Shown here in pieces: positions 1 to 12,004 of a stretch of DNA of 64,000 bases. The position numbers were made by a program, and so were the translations under genes. The notes beneath the pieces are model-generated. The model saw only the letters and a list, made by a program, of their open reading frames with translations. It was not told the DNA's origin and did no database searches. Source of the stretch: Todiramphus chloris collaris (lineage: Eukaryota; Chordata; Aves; Coraciiformes; Alcedinidae); contig JANVCC010000076.1 in NCBI GenBank assembly GCA_025345505.1, positions 13,787,134 to 13,851,133 on the forward strand, read 5' to 3'. Numbering within the stretch: the stretch's first letter is position 1; every line of letters begins with the position of its first letter.

Positions 1-3000
1 TTCAGTGATCTGAAGTGTAGTTTGGCTGTACACCAAGTGAGAGGATGCATGGACCCAAACATAACCTGTCTTGGCAATTTTCTGATTTTACAATTAGTTG
101 GTGCCTGAAAACTGGAAGATGTGGGGTGCACTGGTTTTTCACAATTTGGAAATTAAACAGACAAAACATCTTCCTTGTCATGGGTTCCTGGGATGGTCAC
201 ACTGTATTCATTGTATGATATAAAATACCCATCCATCCAAGTTAAAGGAAAAAAAAATCTGGATTATATTATATTATTAATTTTAATAATAAATATTAGA
301 TACGAGTCTGAGGATGTTACGTGTGAGAAAGGTGTTTGGCAAGACAAAATATCTCAGAGTTCTTACTAAGACGAAGGCTGACTGTTCTCAGACCCAGAGT
401 CCTTCCCTTGTGCAGTAAAAATTATTTCTCTAGGAATTAATTATTACAAATATACATTGTAACCTGCCTCTCCCTCCAGCTACTACAGTTCTGTGCCATT
501 CTTTTGCTTGCATGCTTTGTAGTACCTTTATTGGTGTAAAGGACATCAGAAATGGCCAAAAACCCCACATTCATCTCTTGAATAAAATGCTTGCTACTTA
601 AATTCCACCTTTCCAGCCATTTTCCATTTATCTCCATGAAAAACAGAGCAACCACCATAGGTGCTTGTCAATAAGAAGGTGATGGTTCACAAGAATGCTT
701 CTATTGCTCATTCTCTTCTCGTGGCAAGGGCAAAGCTCTTAGAAATATTTACTCAATGATTGGTTCAACAGGAGAAAGCACTGAGTTAAAACTTGTAGCA
801 AAGTCAAACTACAAGGCCTAAGAGCAGAAAGATTTGTGTAAAACTAACAGCACTTTGTCGTTTTTTGTTGATGTCAGAGCATTTTATTTTATAAGATACT
901 TTACTGAATATATGATAATTGTAAATCTTCAGAGCAATGCTATTTTTTGCTTTCTGTTTATTTCTTCTTCAGAAATCTGTGGGGTTTTTATAGCTTGTCG
1001 CTTTATCTTTGTCGCACAACAGAATTTTAATTTCCAAATGTGATTCTATTGGTGCATAAGTAATATCCATATCTTTTATACATTAGTGACTGCACTGAAT
1101 GGGGAGTATTTCACAGAATGGGTTTTATGGAAGTAAATGTAGTGTTGAATGCCATATCTAGCTGAGAGGTGATATCCTTGGAACTGTTGCGATGTATCTC
1201 TTGCAACAGTATGTTTACCAGAAGTATAGGGGTAGATTATAATAGCAAATCTGCTAAATCTCAGTTGAAACCTGAGAGATATAGATTTCCATGGGCTTTT
1301 CTTCTTTACCAGGTGGAACATTTAAAAATCCTCTGCGTCCTCTTCCTGATAAAGCACCAGCTGGAATAACAAATGGACCCTAGCTTCACAGCTGCATTTT
1401 TTAATGTATAAATCATAGGTCTTTGTCTTCTGTATTAATAAGTATCATTAACAATTCTTTCAGGAAACACCACATTTCCCTTCTTCCTTTTACTCCCCAA
1501 CACTTGTTGCTCTGCTTCGTAGGGAATGTAGGTTATCAAGAAACCTTCACTGCTCTTCAGTGAATAGTTGAATCTCTGCAAAGTATATACAAAATAGTAC
1601 TTATCACTCTATTACTTACAACTGTTCTGTTCTTATGATACATATAAGCAGGCAAGTTTTATGATTAGGGCTGGCTACACATTTTCTGTAAAACTAACTA
1701 TGATATAATCTGATGGGAGCAGAACATCCTGGCAGGTAAACACAAGAAAATATTGTGTGTTCCTTGTGTTGTTAGTTTTGTAGGTGTTGGGATCCTCTTT
1801 TGCCCATCACTAGCTTGCCAGTCATCTGGGAAACAACATTGCTGTTTGGAGTGGTTTTAAAAAATCAGCATGCATTGGAAAGAAAATAATTAATAATGTT
1901 AAAACTGTCTCCTCATTTATTTCAGATGACAGTGCAGAGGGGATTACCAATTTTCAGAAGAAGCAGTTATTAAAGTAATATTTTAAAATTACAGTAAAAT
2001 ACAACATAATCTAAGCCAATTTAGCAAGTGTTTTCGCTTGCAGTTGAAAAACAGAAAATAAGTGGCTAAATTAAGAGAAAACATTTTATTCCTTGCTTAA
2101 GAAGTTTATACTGGGACAACGGTAATTAGCTTTCTTTGATGAGCCTGTGTTCACAAGCATCCCAACTGAACAAAAAACTTCTTGATGTCCTGGTAGGTAG
2201 TGAGTAATCTCTCAAACAGGAAAACAATCCATTTCAATGCTACAGTACTTCCTGGAGTGATCTTATCTGCTACCTAGTAGTATTAACTTGACTAATAGTG
2301 ACAAGCTGAGGATGATGAAGTCATGTGTAGCCTCTTCTTTACCTTGCCAACGGGGGAGCAACTTCATTCTCCATGGCTCAGTACCTGGCAATTGCAGTTC
2401 TCAAAGAGCCACTTGCAGTTTGCATGGCCCAGTTAATGACTACTAGGTTTGTGTCATTGAGAGACTACCTGATTCACTGCTTTTTAGAGTTTATTATCTG
2501 TAGAAGAATAAATGGAAGATTGTGGTTTCCAGCTTTAATTTCACTCTTAATAGCAGGGAAACCTAGAAATTAAATGTACTGATTCCTGCCCTTCTGTTTC
2601 ATAGGCTTTGGCCTCTAATCACTGGTCATCCTCATCTCTTTCTTTTTTTCAGCTGGTGCTGCCTCATTTACCTTCAACAACCTTCATTTGAAAAATAAAT
2701 TAATATTCCCTGCCTCCAGACATCAGGCATACACAGATATTAATTACTGGTGGTTTTAATATTGACTACATATAATAATCTAAATTTTAAAAACAGTTTG
2801 ATCAAACTATTATTATAAGATATATAAAATATGGCTATACTAAAGAACTTTTACATTATATGCAGAGGAAAAATAATTTAAAAGAATGAAAAGAGACATT
2901 GCATTCAGAAGTTTATTCATGTTTCCCTGAAGGCCATGGACTTTACATAGCACTGAAAATAGAGTAAGATTTATATGTAGCTTTATGTATTTGTTATGTG

Positions 3001-4172
3001 AATTGTGAGAGATGACTTACATTGAGAAAACAAGTAAACATAACAATAGCATATTCTTGTCCAACCTTTTCCTACTAAGGTATATCTCACAATATTTAGT
3101 ACTGGTCAGCTGCAATAGTTCCTCACCTCTTCGTCTTAGGCATCTTTTAAACTTTTCACAGTGTAAGATACCCTTTACTTTGGAAAGACTGAGCTACTTT
3201 GCTGGACTTGAAATGACACATGCCAGCTCTGTGGTACTCTTTCTTCTCCTACTGTATTTCCCAGGTGCTGTCTTTTCACAGGCTTCTTGTGTCTGACTCA
3301 CCCCTGACTGGTCTGACTGAAATTCTCCATGAGCTCTTTCCCTGACTATGCAATATGAATACTCATTGGAATACGTGTCTCAATTTGACAAGGCTTTGCA
3401 CTCAGTGGTTTTCTTTATTTAATCCCAGAAGTTTGTCAGAACATTTAATTCCTTCTCCTGCAAATATTTTTTTCTAAATTCAATGCCCTTGTAAAGCTTC
3501 CTCCCATTTCTATTGTGTTGCAAATTTTGTTCATTCTTTGAGCTACAGTCTGTCTCCTAATGTTTGTTACTATGTATTTTTGTTGTGGGTTTTTTGGCCC
3601 ATCTTACTTTTCTCTCTTTTCTTTTTCAAATCCAAACTGCATCATAATAGAGCTAACAACTTAATTTCTCTGTGTTCAGGCTTGGCAAGATATAAAACTG
3701 AAATAACAAACAGACATTGACTTCTGTCAATGTGCATAAGAAAACTTATCATCCAGAGAGACTGAATATGGAACGAGACAAAGCTGGTATTCACTGAAAC
3801 ATAAAGCCATCATTACAGACACCATTACAGCCCTATATTAAGGAAAACTACTGTAAATTAACATTTTAAAGAGATGTAATTAGAGGCCTAGGAAAAGCTG
3901 CTCCTGTTTTACCAGGCAGCAAAGCTTTCTGTTACTGTATGACTGAGGCATCCTAAAAATACTGTGCTATTTTTCCTGTAGACAACTGAAGCCATTCACA
4001 ACATACTGAGATTGATCTTGTCCTGCTTGTTATCCCTGGGAAGGTTGTTTGAGAAAAAATCAAGATCAAACATGATTTAAAACATTTCTTTTTCTCTCAA
4101 ACACTGAAGACAGAAGTCTGGAACCTGGCTATTTAAGCTATTCTTTGGTACCATGCCTCACTCCAGCCTGCC
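1..4172. other. AT-rich stretch without a recognisable gene
   Basis: I see no gene, RNA gene or full transposon here. The open frames are short (longest about 94 codons, near 3.0-3.3 kb) and their translations resemble no family I know. A strongly A/T stretch lies near 245-301. Some of this may be old, unrecognisable repeat. Confidence 0.5.
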
Positions 4173-4892
4173 TGTAGTCCTGGTTTGACTTAGAACTAAT
4201 TTTGTGTAGTGATCTCACTTTTCAGCTCGTTTCAGCTCATAACTGCATTTTCTGAAGTTAATAGCTTATTTTTGCAGACTGTGTCCGCTTCTAGCAGTGA
4301 TAATGCTCAATATTTGAAATTCTACCAAGGCTTGATACGCAAAGGCAACTGCTGGATCTTGTGTACCATGCTGGGAGGTGCAGAAAGTAAAGGCTGCACC
4401 TGCAGGGAGGAGTGGACAGGATGGGTGACTCTAAACTGACCAGTGAGGGATTCCATCCCACGTGTGTCATATTTGGTATAAAGCTGGGGGATCACAAGGG
4501 TCAAGCTCTCTTCTTCAATAGCCAGCATCTGAGGACAACTCTGTTCATCTGCCTTTGATCCTGACCTGTGTGTTCCTGAATCAGCTGGTTCCTGGTTCCC
4601 ATCAGCTGCTGAGTCTAGTCTGTGACTTCCCCAGTGCCTGCTCCACAGTGTCATTGGTGACAGTGACATAATTGCCATCAAGGGGTTTGGGTTTGATACT
4701 GGTTTTGTATATATCTGTATAAATACCTTTTTTTATTATTATTATGAATTTCCATTAAAGCTGTTCTATCTTTCTTTTCTAATCCTTAAGTCTCTCTCCC
4801 TTACTCCCTTTTTCTTCCCCTTTGGGGAGGGAGAGGGGTTAACAGAGAATATCTTATAGTTGTAGTGGACTGCCCTGACCCTGAACAGAACA
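4173..4892 (+). mobile_element. Solo LTR, ERVL-type
   Basis: A sequence of about 720 bp begins TGTAGTCC and ends GAACA. It is flanked by CTGCC on the left and GTGCC on the right, a 4-of-5 match to a 5-bp target-site duplication as ERVL-type elements make. Its core (lines around 4340-4470 and 4640-4880) matches the reverse complement of 48939-49560, the LTR of the provirus later in this window. Shared blocks include the region around CTGGATCTTGTGTACC and the 3' end around CCCTGACCCTGAAC. An ATTAAA polyadenylation-like signal lies near 4755. No internal retroviral sequence flanks it, so it is a solo LTR left by recombination. Differences from the other copy suggest an old insertion. Confidence 0.75.
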
Positions 4893-7749
4893 GTGCCAAC
4901 TTACATCAAATTAAAACATTTTAAGCTTTTTGCCTCTTTTGTAAGAATATTTCATACAGTTATGTTTTGTTTTTTTAAACAGACACTTTTAAACTGAATG
5001 CCATTGAGTTTTTATTAGGACAATGATATGTTACTGGGCCTGAAGAAAAAAACACATGCACAGACATGATTGTTAATAAGTCTGACAGTCCACAAATTCT
5101 AAACAAAAAATTTCTCCTATTCTGAGATATTGTGATCTAGAAGTTATTTATAATACTGTGATGAATGTGACAGAGGTTGCAAGATCATGTCCCTTTATTT
5201 ACAACTAAGGAGCTTAAAAACATTGTTTATGGTGATGCACAAGCTTGGTTATCTAATTTTCTCTCTCATCAATAGTGCCTTCTCTGTAGTATTCTTTTTG
5301 AAGATTCTATCACTAGAAGCTGACCTATACAAATGAACATGTAGTTGTGTAAGGTATTTCTGTCTTTCCCTAATTTGCAGATTTCTTTTGCCCATGGAAA
5401 AAACCCAAAAGACTCCATTCAAGCATATTTCTTCAGACACTTCTCATTCAGCTTAGAGGTTTCTGCAGCCTTTCACACCAGAGGTACAAGTACTGCTGCA
5501 AAGTACTCTTCAGGGGTTTGAATATGAAAGCATCAATTAAAACTTAAGCTATTGTAGAGTGTAGCTGGATGCACACATAGCAATATTTCTTTCTAGTAGC
5601 TTATGACAGTAATTTGTCATTTGTACTAGACTCAAATTCAGAAAAAAAAAAAATTTAAAAATCCCCCAAATAGCTCCTGATTCTCAGTAATGTGGGAAAA
5701 CCACAGCTAAAATTGTTTCTCATGAAAGCCACATGGCTTTGGTTTTAGCTATTTCCTTATGCTTTAACATGTCAGAGTCAGTTTTAACATGAACTAACAA
5801 GCTCCAAATTTAAACTCAATGCAGGTCTTACTAAAAGCCATAAATTGAGAGTTTATTTCAAGACCTACATTGAAAGTCCAATTTTTAACTTTTGGGCATG
5901 CCTCAAGACTCCGTGTAGGGGGTTTTGATTAAATAAGAGAAATGAAAGGGATCAACTTTCACCTGATTTCTGTAAAAATCTTATCAGTCAATTAAAATAA
6001 TACTTTGTGAATTTGTTAAATTCCCCTTTAATTTACTGCATATATTTCACATTCACAATAGACACAAATGATTATTGATGTCAAACTTTAAATTCAGATT
6101 TAGTCCTAGTAAGAAAAGAAATTTGGGCTTAATTTGTTTCATGCCTAAGTTATGGGGATGGGAACCAAAACGCCTGATCCTCATCTCACGGCACACATGA
6201 TGTTGAATATACAGAGTTAGTTTATTGTACCTTCTGACCCAAGCTGAATTGTGTGGTGTTCAGCAATTTGAAAAAAGCAGGCCTTGATATTTGATGCCTG
6301 ATAGAACACACTCTATTAATATCTTAAACCAGGTTTCCAGGGGTACACAAAGTCTTGGGGACAGTCTGCATTCAAAAAAACTGGGGGCCAGGCTTCCTGC
6401 AACGCGCATATATATATATATATATATATATGGGAATATATGTATTTTATATATATAGCAGTGATAGGAATCTACTGCAGGGGGAGCCAGCTGAAAACAG
6501 AGGTGTGTCTCATATCTGCACATTGTTTAAATCTCCTTTACAAAACCTTCAGTTATGCTAATACATAGCTTGTATTTCAGTGGCACCTTCCCAACAGAAA
6601 GATGGGAAAATCAAGAGTGAAGAGGTAGCTTAATCCAAGATCAGGAAAATATCATTTCACATTACTGCTTTATGTGGTAAGTGAATGTTATAAGACAAAA
6701 AAAATTTCATATGTCTTTGTCCTAGGTATTAATCTGTTGAGTCTGGAAGTCGACTGTGATCTAAACTATGCTCTTTAAAATAGCTTTATTAATAGTATTA
6801 TTGATGTGGGAGAGAGGTGATAAGCACCATAACCCAAAGCATTATCAGTGAAAATATAGTCTCAGAACTATATGGCTTTACAAAAAGTTTCTATTGAAAT
6901 AGTTACTCAAAACATTTTAAAGTAGGAGATGCATGTGAAACAATACAGGGGCAAAACACATTTGAAGGGAAGAAAACCAAGTTAAATGATGAATGTAGGA
7001 AAAGCTTAAATAAGAGGAAATTAATAAACTGGAAATTTTCCAAATCTGAAAAATACCAGTAATCTACCATCTTTTAGAAATGATAACCAGTCATCTATTC
7101 TTAAAAAAAAAACCTCCTAATGTCCAAAGAGGAGGCAATACATTTAGAATTTATATAATGAGGTGATTTAAATTTATACAATGAGACAAAATGTCCATTG
7201 AGGCCAAAAGCATAAGTAATATGTTTGTTCATTATCACAGATGAATAAACACAGATTAATACTAAAACCTATTACATACATTTCCCTCAAAGACAGGCTA
7301 ACACCAAAAAAGTTTTATCTGCTGGCAATTGGCATTTGTCTTTTAGGAGAGGCAACATGTTTTTATTTATTTATTACTTTAAATTACTTTAGAGTTCTAA
7401 ATTACTAAATTACCTTCTTCCTCTAACATAGCAAAATGTCATGTGCAAATCTGATACAGATTCAAATTCAGAAAACATAGTATTGGTTTTCCTTCTAAAG
7501 GCAAAACAAAAGAATCAAGTTAAGGAGTAAGACGGAAATAAAGCTGCGTAGACTAGACTGAAGAAGGTCTATGTGTAAATAATACACATATTAATACACC
7601 TCCCTTGTCTAATGTACAAAGATATGTTTCAATTAAGGTGAAAATGAGCAACAGTATCCTCAGAGGAAGATCAGCAAAATAAACTCTTCAGTGAAGTTGT
7701 TTTTTTTATCCTGACATTTTGCTTTTGAAAGCTCCTCTGTTAGAGAAAG
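4893..7749. other. Gene-free stretch with small microsatellites
   Basis: No gene or clear transposon is visible. It holds short A-runs (about 5641-5652) and the TA microsatellite listed separately. The rest is ordinary AT-rich sequence. Confidence 0.45.
6408..6431. repeat. (AT)n microsatellite
   Basis: About 24 bp of uninterrupted alternating A and T, followed by a degraded TA-rich tail to about 6458. Open frames running through it translate to IYIYIY and are artefacts. Confidence 0.95.
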
Positions 7750-8450
7750 TTCTTTCCACTCAGTTTGCTCTGCAAGGACGGTTCAGTGGAGATGAAGTGG
7801 CCCTTGCTGAGGGATAGGCCTTTAAAAGGCCCTTTGGCATCCGACCTTCAAGCAGCTGTATAATCAAATTCATTATATCCCCATATTCCTTCTCCTTCAG
7901 ATGGTAACAGCTTGATTCCTTCCCCATGGGCCATCATGGCTATTAGGTCTATCTCAGCAAGGTCTTTCCAATGCTTCTTCCCAGGCACTAGCTGAAGTGT
8001 GTTTGTATCACACATAGTCTGTGGGAACACCACTTGGCCTCTGTTTTAGGGATCTGTCTGACTCATACCATTGTTCCTCAAAGCCTTGTAGCACAAGGAT
8101 GAAGCAGGAAGCGATGGGTGAACCACTGATCAGATCTCTGGTGACCTCTGAGATCTCCAGAATCTTCCTTTAACATGTACTGCATCACCCATAAAAAAAA
8201 AACTGCACAAGGATGTCCTGCAGGCATTAAGAGTGATGGCTTTATGTGAGACTAGATCTGAGCATACCAGCATGGTAAATGTGAGGAAGAAGGTTGAGCC
8301 TGAAGGATGTGTGCCTGTTTGTAGCAAAAGTCTATTTTGCCAGTTTTTCTTGGCTGTTCATCTGGTTCTGAGCAATACTCATGTCCATAAGAAATAACAT
8401 GCTGAACAAGAACAGGTTCAGGATATGCCTGAGGTGTCATGGGTTACATC
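7750..8450 (-). other. Unexplained block, possibly an old retrocopy
   Basis: Composition here is less AT-rich than the neighbours. Several reverse-strand frames read like ordinary protein: one at 8252-8440 contains PQAYPEPVLVQHVISYGHEY, and one at 7848-8033 contains GKKHWKDLAEIDLIAMM. They lie in different frames and I cannot assign them to a family. No splice pattern or poly(A) tail was identified. It could be a decayed processed pseudogene, a decayed transposon or chance. Confidence 0.2.
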
Positions 8451-9127
8451 TGCTTGCAGTGGCTGCTGAGAGAAAAGTATAGGTTCTTCTGGTCATCCTG
8501 ACAATTTCTGGTCATCCAAGCACAATATAATTGGATGGCAAGACCTCAAGTTTCAATGTTAATCTGCTAAGCAGGTTTTAGTCATGTGGAAACCCCAGAA
8601 TCAGTATTTGCCTGGAAATACTGAATCAGAGGTCCAAGATATAAAGTATGATATCTGTGATGATACACATACTGAATTACTTAATACAGAAGGTCATCAT
8701 CCATGGGATCCTTTTTCCTGTTGCTCTGTATACATGTGAAACCTTTTGTATAGATGTCTCTTCTGCTCTAAGAAAGCTCAAACATGATAGAAGATGTTAC
8801 TGCTCTTCCTCCCCAGCCTCCTGAGTTCCCTGAAAGGCGAAAGCACTATGGACATGCAGGCACTGTCACTAAAGTAGTGTCTCCATCAATGTATTGTAGA
8901 TATATAATTTTCTAAGGAAAAGAAAAGGGTAGAACATGGACTTGAGAGGAAAAATCATAACTGATGAGTTGCTGTTAGAAGGGGAAGGTGTCTTCTGAAA
9001 CCTATAAAAGTTGTCAGTAGGTGGGAGCACGAGGATTCAAGATACACAGAAGATTACACAGAGAAGGAAGATTTTTTCACAGTTCAGACATTTGAGGTTA
9101 ATAACTTCTGTCAACATCTTGGTGCAC
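8451..9127. other. Gene-free stretch
   Basis: I see no gene, RNA or recognisable repeat between the unexplained block and the ATT microsatellite. Confidence 0.4.
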
Positions 9128-9168
9128 ATTATTATTATATTATTATTATTGTTATTATTATTATTTGT
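9128..9168. repeat. (ATT)n microsatellite
   Basis: About 40 bp of ATT repeats with two interruptions (TATATT and GTTATT). It sits just upstream of the 5' part of the CR1 copy. Confidence 0.9.
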
Positions 9169-9204
9169 ATAGTTGTGATTTCTATGTATGTGTTTTCCAG
9201 TATA

Positions 9205-9446
9205 AAGGGTAAAACTATAAGGGCTTCTTCAAATGCATCAATGGTAAAAGGAAGACTATGGACAATGTTGGCCCACTGCTTAATGAGGTGGAAGCCCTGG
9301 TGACAGAAAATGCAGAGAAGGAGGACTACCTGAATGCCTTCTTTGCTTCAGTCTTCACTGCTAAGACCAACCCTCAGGAATCTCTGACCCTGGAAGTAAG
9401 AGTGGAGGGAGGAAGTTTCTCCACTGGTCAATGAGGATTGGGTTAC
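9205..9446 (+). mobile_element. CR1 LINE fragment, 5' part of a split copy
   Basis: This matches the part of CR1 ORF2 between the endonuclease and the reverse transcriptase. A typical block reads ATGCCTTCTTTGCTTCAGTC (near 9334), part of a conserved Asn-Ala-Phe-Phe-Ala-Ser-Val segment. The match stops where the LTR element at 9447-11147 begins and resumes at 11148 in the same orientation, so 9205-9446 and 11148-12004 are one LINE copy. It is 5' truncated, as most CR1 copies are. The reading frame is not intact. Confidence 0.85.
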
Positions 9447-9676
9447 TGTCTTGGTCTGAAAGACAGGTGTCTGCCAAGGAAGGCAGGAGCCCCCCTGGGA
9501 ATGGAAATGAAACCCCCTCTCCTCTGAATGATTATAATTTTGAAATTAAGGGGCTTTCAGGCAAAGATATGAAGAATAGGAATAACAGCTCTTTACTAAA
9601 TATCTATATAACAAGGCAAACAAACAACAATAACTATGGCAGTAACAACAAACAGCGCCAGGAACCCAGTCCCAAC

Positions 9677-10423
9677 TGTTATAAATGAGACCAAAGTTGT
9701 CTTTAAATAAAAAAATAAAAATTTATTAGTGATGGGGAATGAGCAAGCAGCACTGGGTGCACGGGGAGTCTGCGCTCCACCAACACACACACTAAGATGT
9801 CAATCAGGCAGGCATTTATCACACTAAATCATGCACATCCAACAGCATTAACTACATATTCATTCTATGGGATTGGATTATTATAATCAGGTCCAGGAAC
9901 TCATTATCATAGGTCTCCTCCCTTTGGCACTTGCGCACTGCTGTCTGGTGGTCGTGGGCCGGGGTCTTCAGGAGGAAGGCCCCCAGTCTTCCTCGCAGTG
10001 TACTTTTCACCTTTTGTCTCAAAATGCAGAGTTGGGATGAGTCAGAGATCACAGGGCTGGTGTGACCTGGCTTGTCTGTGGGAGGCTCTCCTGTATTCCT
10101 CCCTGTCTGGGAGTTCGTTTCCCTTATCTACAAAGACCAAGACTACACAAGACAGGCTGCAGGATTTATGAGAACCTTGATAACTCTCCAGGCTGTGTAA
10201 GACAGGCTACAGCTTACAATTATGTAAGGCAAAACACAGCTTATAACTATGTAAGAAACTATGTAAAACAAAACACAACTTACAACTATGTAAGACAAAG
10301 CCCAGTTTACAACTATGTAAAACAAACACAACTTAAAACTACGTAAGACAAAACACAGTTTACGGCTATGTAAAACAAGCTGCAGTTTACAAGGCTACTA
10401 AACTACAATTTATGGTGACATTT
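9677..10423 (-). mobile_element. Solo LTR nested in the ERVK-like LTR
   Basis: The reverse complement of about 9800-10130 matches the cores of the solo LTRs at 21770-22289 and 47297-47924, for example the block around ACCACCAGACAGCAGTG and AATGAGTTCC. It is flanked by the direct repeat CCAACT (9672-9677 and 10424-10429). AATAAA on the reverse strand near 9717 supports the orientation. It is longer than the two other copies because its 5' third carries a tandem repeat of about 27 bp (10195-10401). It interrupts a younger-than-CR1 LTR, so it is the most recent layer of the nest. Confidence 0.7.
10195..10401. repeat. 27-bp minisatellite inside an LTR
   Basis: About eight imperfect units of 26-29 bp, one shortened to 12 bp, with the pattern GTAARRCAAAACACAGYTTA then CAACTAT. 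Because 27 is divisible by three, one forward frame translates into a 9-residue repeat (YNYVRQNTA); I read this as by-product, not protein. The two related LTRs at 21.8 and 47.3 kb lack the array, so it is a copy- or subfamily-specific expansion. Confidence 0.9.
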
Positions 10424-10767
10424 CCAACTCAGGCCTCGGCCAGGCCTGTATCCAGTGGGAGCAGGGATGATGTCCTGGAGGGCCGAGTCCCCAGCAGGGC
10501 AAAATACATTTGGTGCCTTTCTATACCTGATTTGGTGCTTTTATTAAAGCAAAACAGCTTAAGTGATTGGTTTACCTGTTCCCTTTTAACAGCAACCCCC
10601 TGTTGTCACATCTTATTGACACGAATCATCCAATTTTCTTCATTACACAACCTCTCGGGGCTCCCGGGGAGCAGGGAGGGCGCGATGGTCTCCCCGCCGC
10701 CCCGGAGCCAGCTCAGTCCCCACGGGGCAATGGCCAAGGAAAGCCCGCGTCACGAACCCCCTGGGCA

Positions 10768-10940
10768 GCTGATCCCGGTGTCCAGCAGGATCCTCGGGAG
10801 ACAGCAGGGGTAGGAGGAAAAGCAGGAGACCCAGCAGGGACGACTTCTCTCCAAGCTGATCCCGGTGTCCCGCCGGATCCTTGGGAGGCAGCAGGGAGAG
10901 CAGGAGACGCAGTGGGGATGAGTTCTCTGCACCACGAGGG
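10768..10940. repeat. Tandem duplication of an ~87-bp GC-rich unit in the LTR
   Basis: Two head-to-tail units start at 10768 and 10855, both with GCTGATCCCGGTGTCC followed by GGATCCT and GGGAGRCAGCAGGG. The period is 87 bp. The units have diverged at several positions. The surrounding 10660-10960 is the most GC-rich part of the window and probably the promoter (U3) end of the reverse-oriented LTR. Confidence 0.85.
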
Positions 10941-11147
10941 CAGCTTCTCCTCACCTCGAATGCAGGGAGCAAAACAAGAGCCCCTGGGGCTGCACCCAAC
11001 CCCCTTTATTTGGCTGGCTGGACCCTTACCCTGTGGCCAGGGCCTTTTGTCTCTCTTAAGTACAGCAATTTATCTCCTTGCCGAACAAGTATGGAAAAAT
11101 TCTTTAAGAGAAGAAGGAAAACAGAAGAACTCCCCAAAACCCCAACA

Positions 11148-12004
11148 GTTAGAAATCACTTGCATAAACTGAACACACACAAACCCATGGGCCCCTGTGG
11201 GATGCACCCACGAGTGCTGAGGGAGTTGTCTGATGTTGTTGCTCTACCACGCTCCATCATTTTTGAAAGGTTGTGGGGAACAGGTGAGGTGTCTGAGGAC
11301 TGGAGGAAAGGCAGTGTTACTCCAGTCTTCAAAAAGGGCAAGCAGGAAGACCCTGGTAATTACAGATCATTCAGCCTCATCTCCCTCCCTGGAAAGGTAA
11401 TGGAGCAGCTCATTCCGGAGATCATATTTCAGCACATGGAAGAAAAGAAGGTTATCAAGTGTAACCAGCATGGATTTACTACAGGGAAGTTATGTCTGAC
11501 TAATCTGATAGCCTTCTACGGTTGTGTGACTGAATGGGTGGATGCAGGGAGAGCCGTGGATGTTGTCTACCTTGCCTTCAGCAGGGCTTTTGATACTGTC
11601 CCCGTAACATCCTCATGGGTAGGCTCAAGGAGAGTGTGTTAGAAGAGTGGACAGTGAGATGGGTTGAGAACTGACTAAACAATAGAGCTCAGAGGGTGAT
11701 GATCAGTGGTGCAGAGTCCAGCTGGAGACTTGTAACTAGTGGTGTTCCCCAGGGATCAGTTCTGGGTCCAGTCTTATTCAACATCTTCATCAATGACCTG
11801 GATGAAGGGATTGAGTGTACTCTCATCAAGTTTGCTGATGATACTAAACTGGGAGGAGTGGCCAATACACCTGAAGACTGTGCTGCCATCCAGCGAGATC
11901 TGGACAGTCTGGAGATTTGGGCAAAGGCAAACCTAATGAAGTTCAACAAGGCCAAGTGTAGAGTTCTGCACCTGGGGAGGAAGAACACCATGTACCAATA
12001 CAGG
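11148..12004 (+). mobile_element. CR1 LINE fragment, reverse transcriptase part
   Basis: This continues the copy from 9205-9446. Two forward frames carry the CR1 reverse transcriptase: 10881-11642 includes DWRKGSVTPVFKKG, NYRSFSLISLPGKVMEQL, QHGFTTGK and the AFDTV box; 11696-12007 includes [20 protein letters not shown] and FADDTKLGG, the latter holding the catalytic Asp pair. A frame change or stop separates them at about 11640-11696. The match ends abruptly near 12004 (MYQYR), so the 3' end of the element is missing. Since CR1 copies normally keep the 3' end, a later deletion is likely. Non-functional. Confidence 0.92.

Larger units (their letters stand above)
9447..11147 (-). mobile_element. 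LTR element inserted into CR1 (ERVK-like LTR, itself interrupted)
   Basis: The insert starts TGTCTTGG, ends CCCCAACA, and lies in CR1 between GTTAC (left) and GTTAG (right), a 4-of-5 direct repeat expected for a target-site duplication. After removing the nested LTR at about 9677-10423, roughly 950 bp remain, consistent with one long solo LTR. The TG...CA ends and GC-rich inner part resemble ERVK-type LTRs of songbirds; that family call is from memory. AATAAA-like signals on the reverse strand near 10540 and 11008 suggest reverse orientation, with moderate certainty. No internal gene region is seen. Confidence 0.65.

Noticed and set aside
6260-6561. Frames with IYIYIY
   Set aside because: They run through the TA microsatellite.
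10062-10346. Frame with repeated YNYVRQ-like units as a repeat protein
   Set aside because: It is the 27-bp minisatellite in an LTR; the repeat length divisible by three keeps the frame open.
10195-10401. CRISPR array (regular repeats)
   Set aside because: Units are contiguous without unique spacers and lie in an avian LTR.
10412-11172. GC-rich overlapping frames of 118-201 codons as a host gene
   Set aside because: They lie inside the ERVK-like LTR; high GC content lowers stop frequency on both strands.
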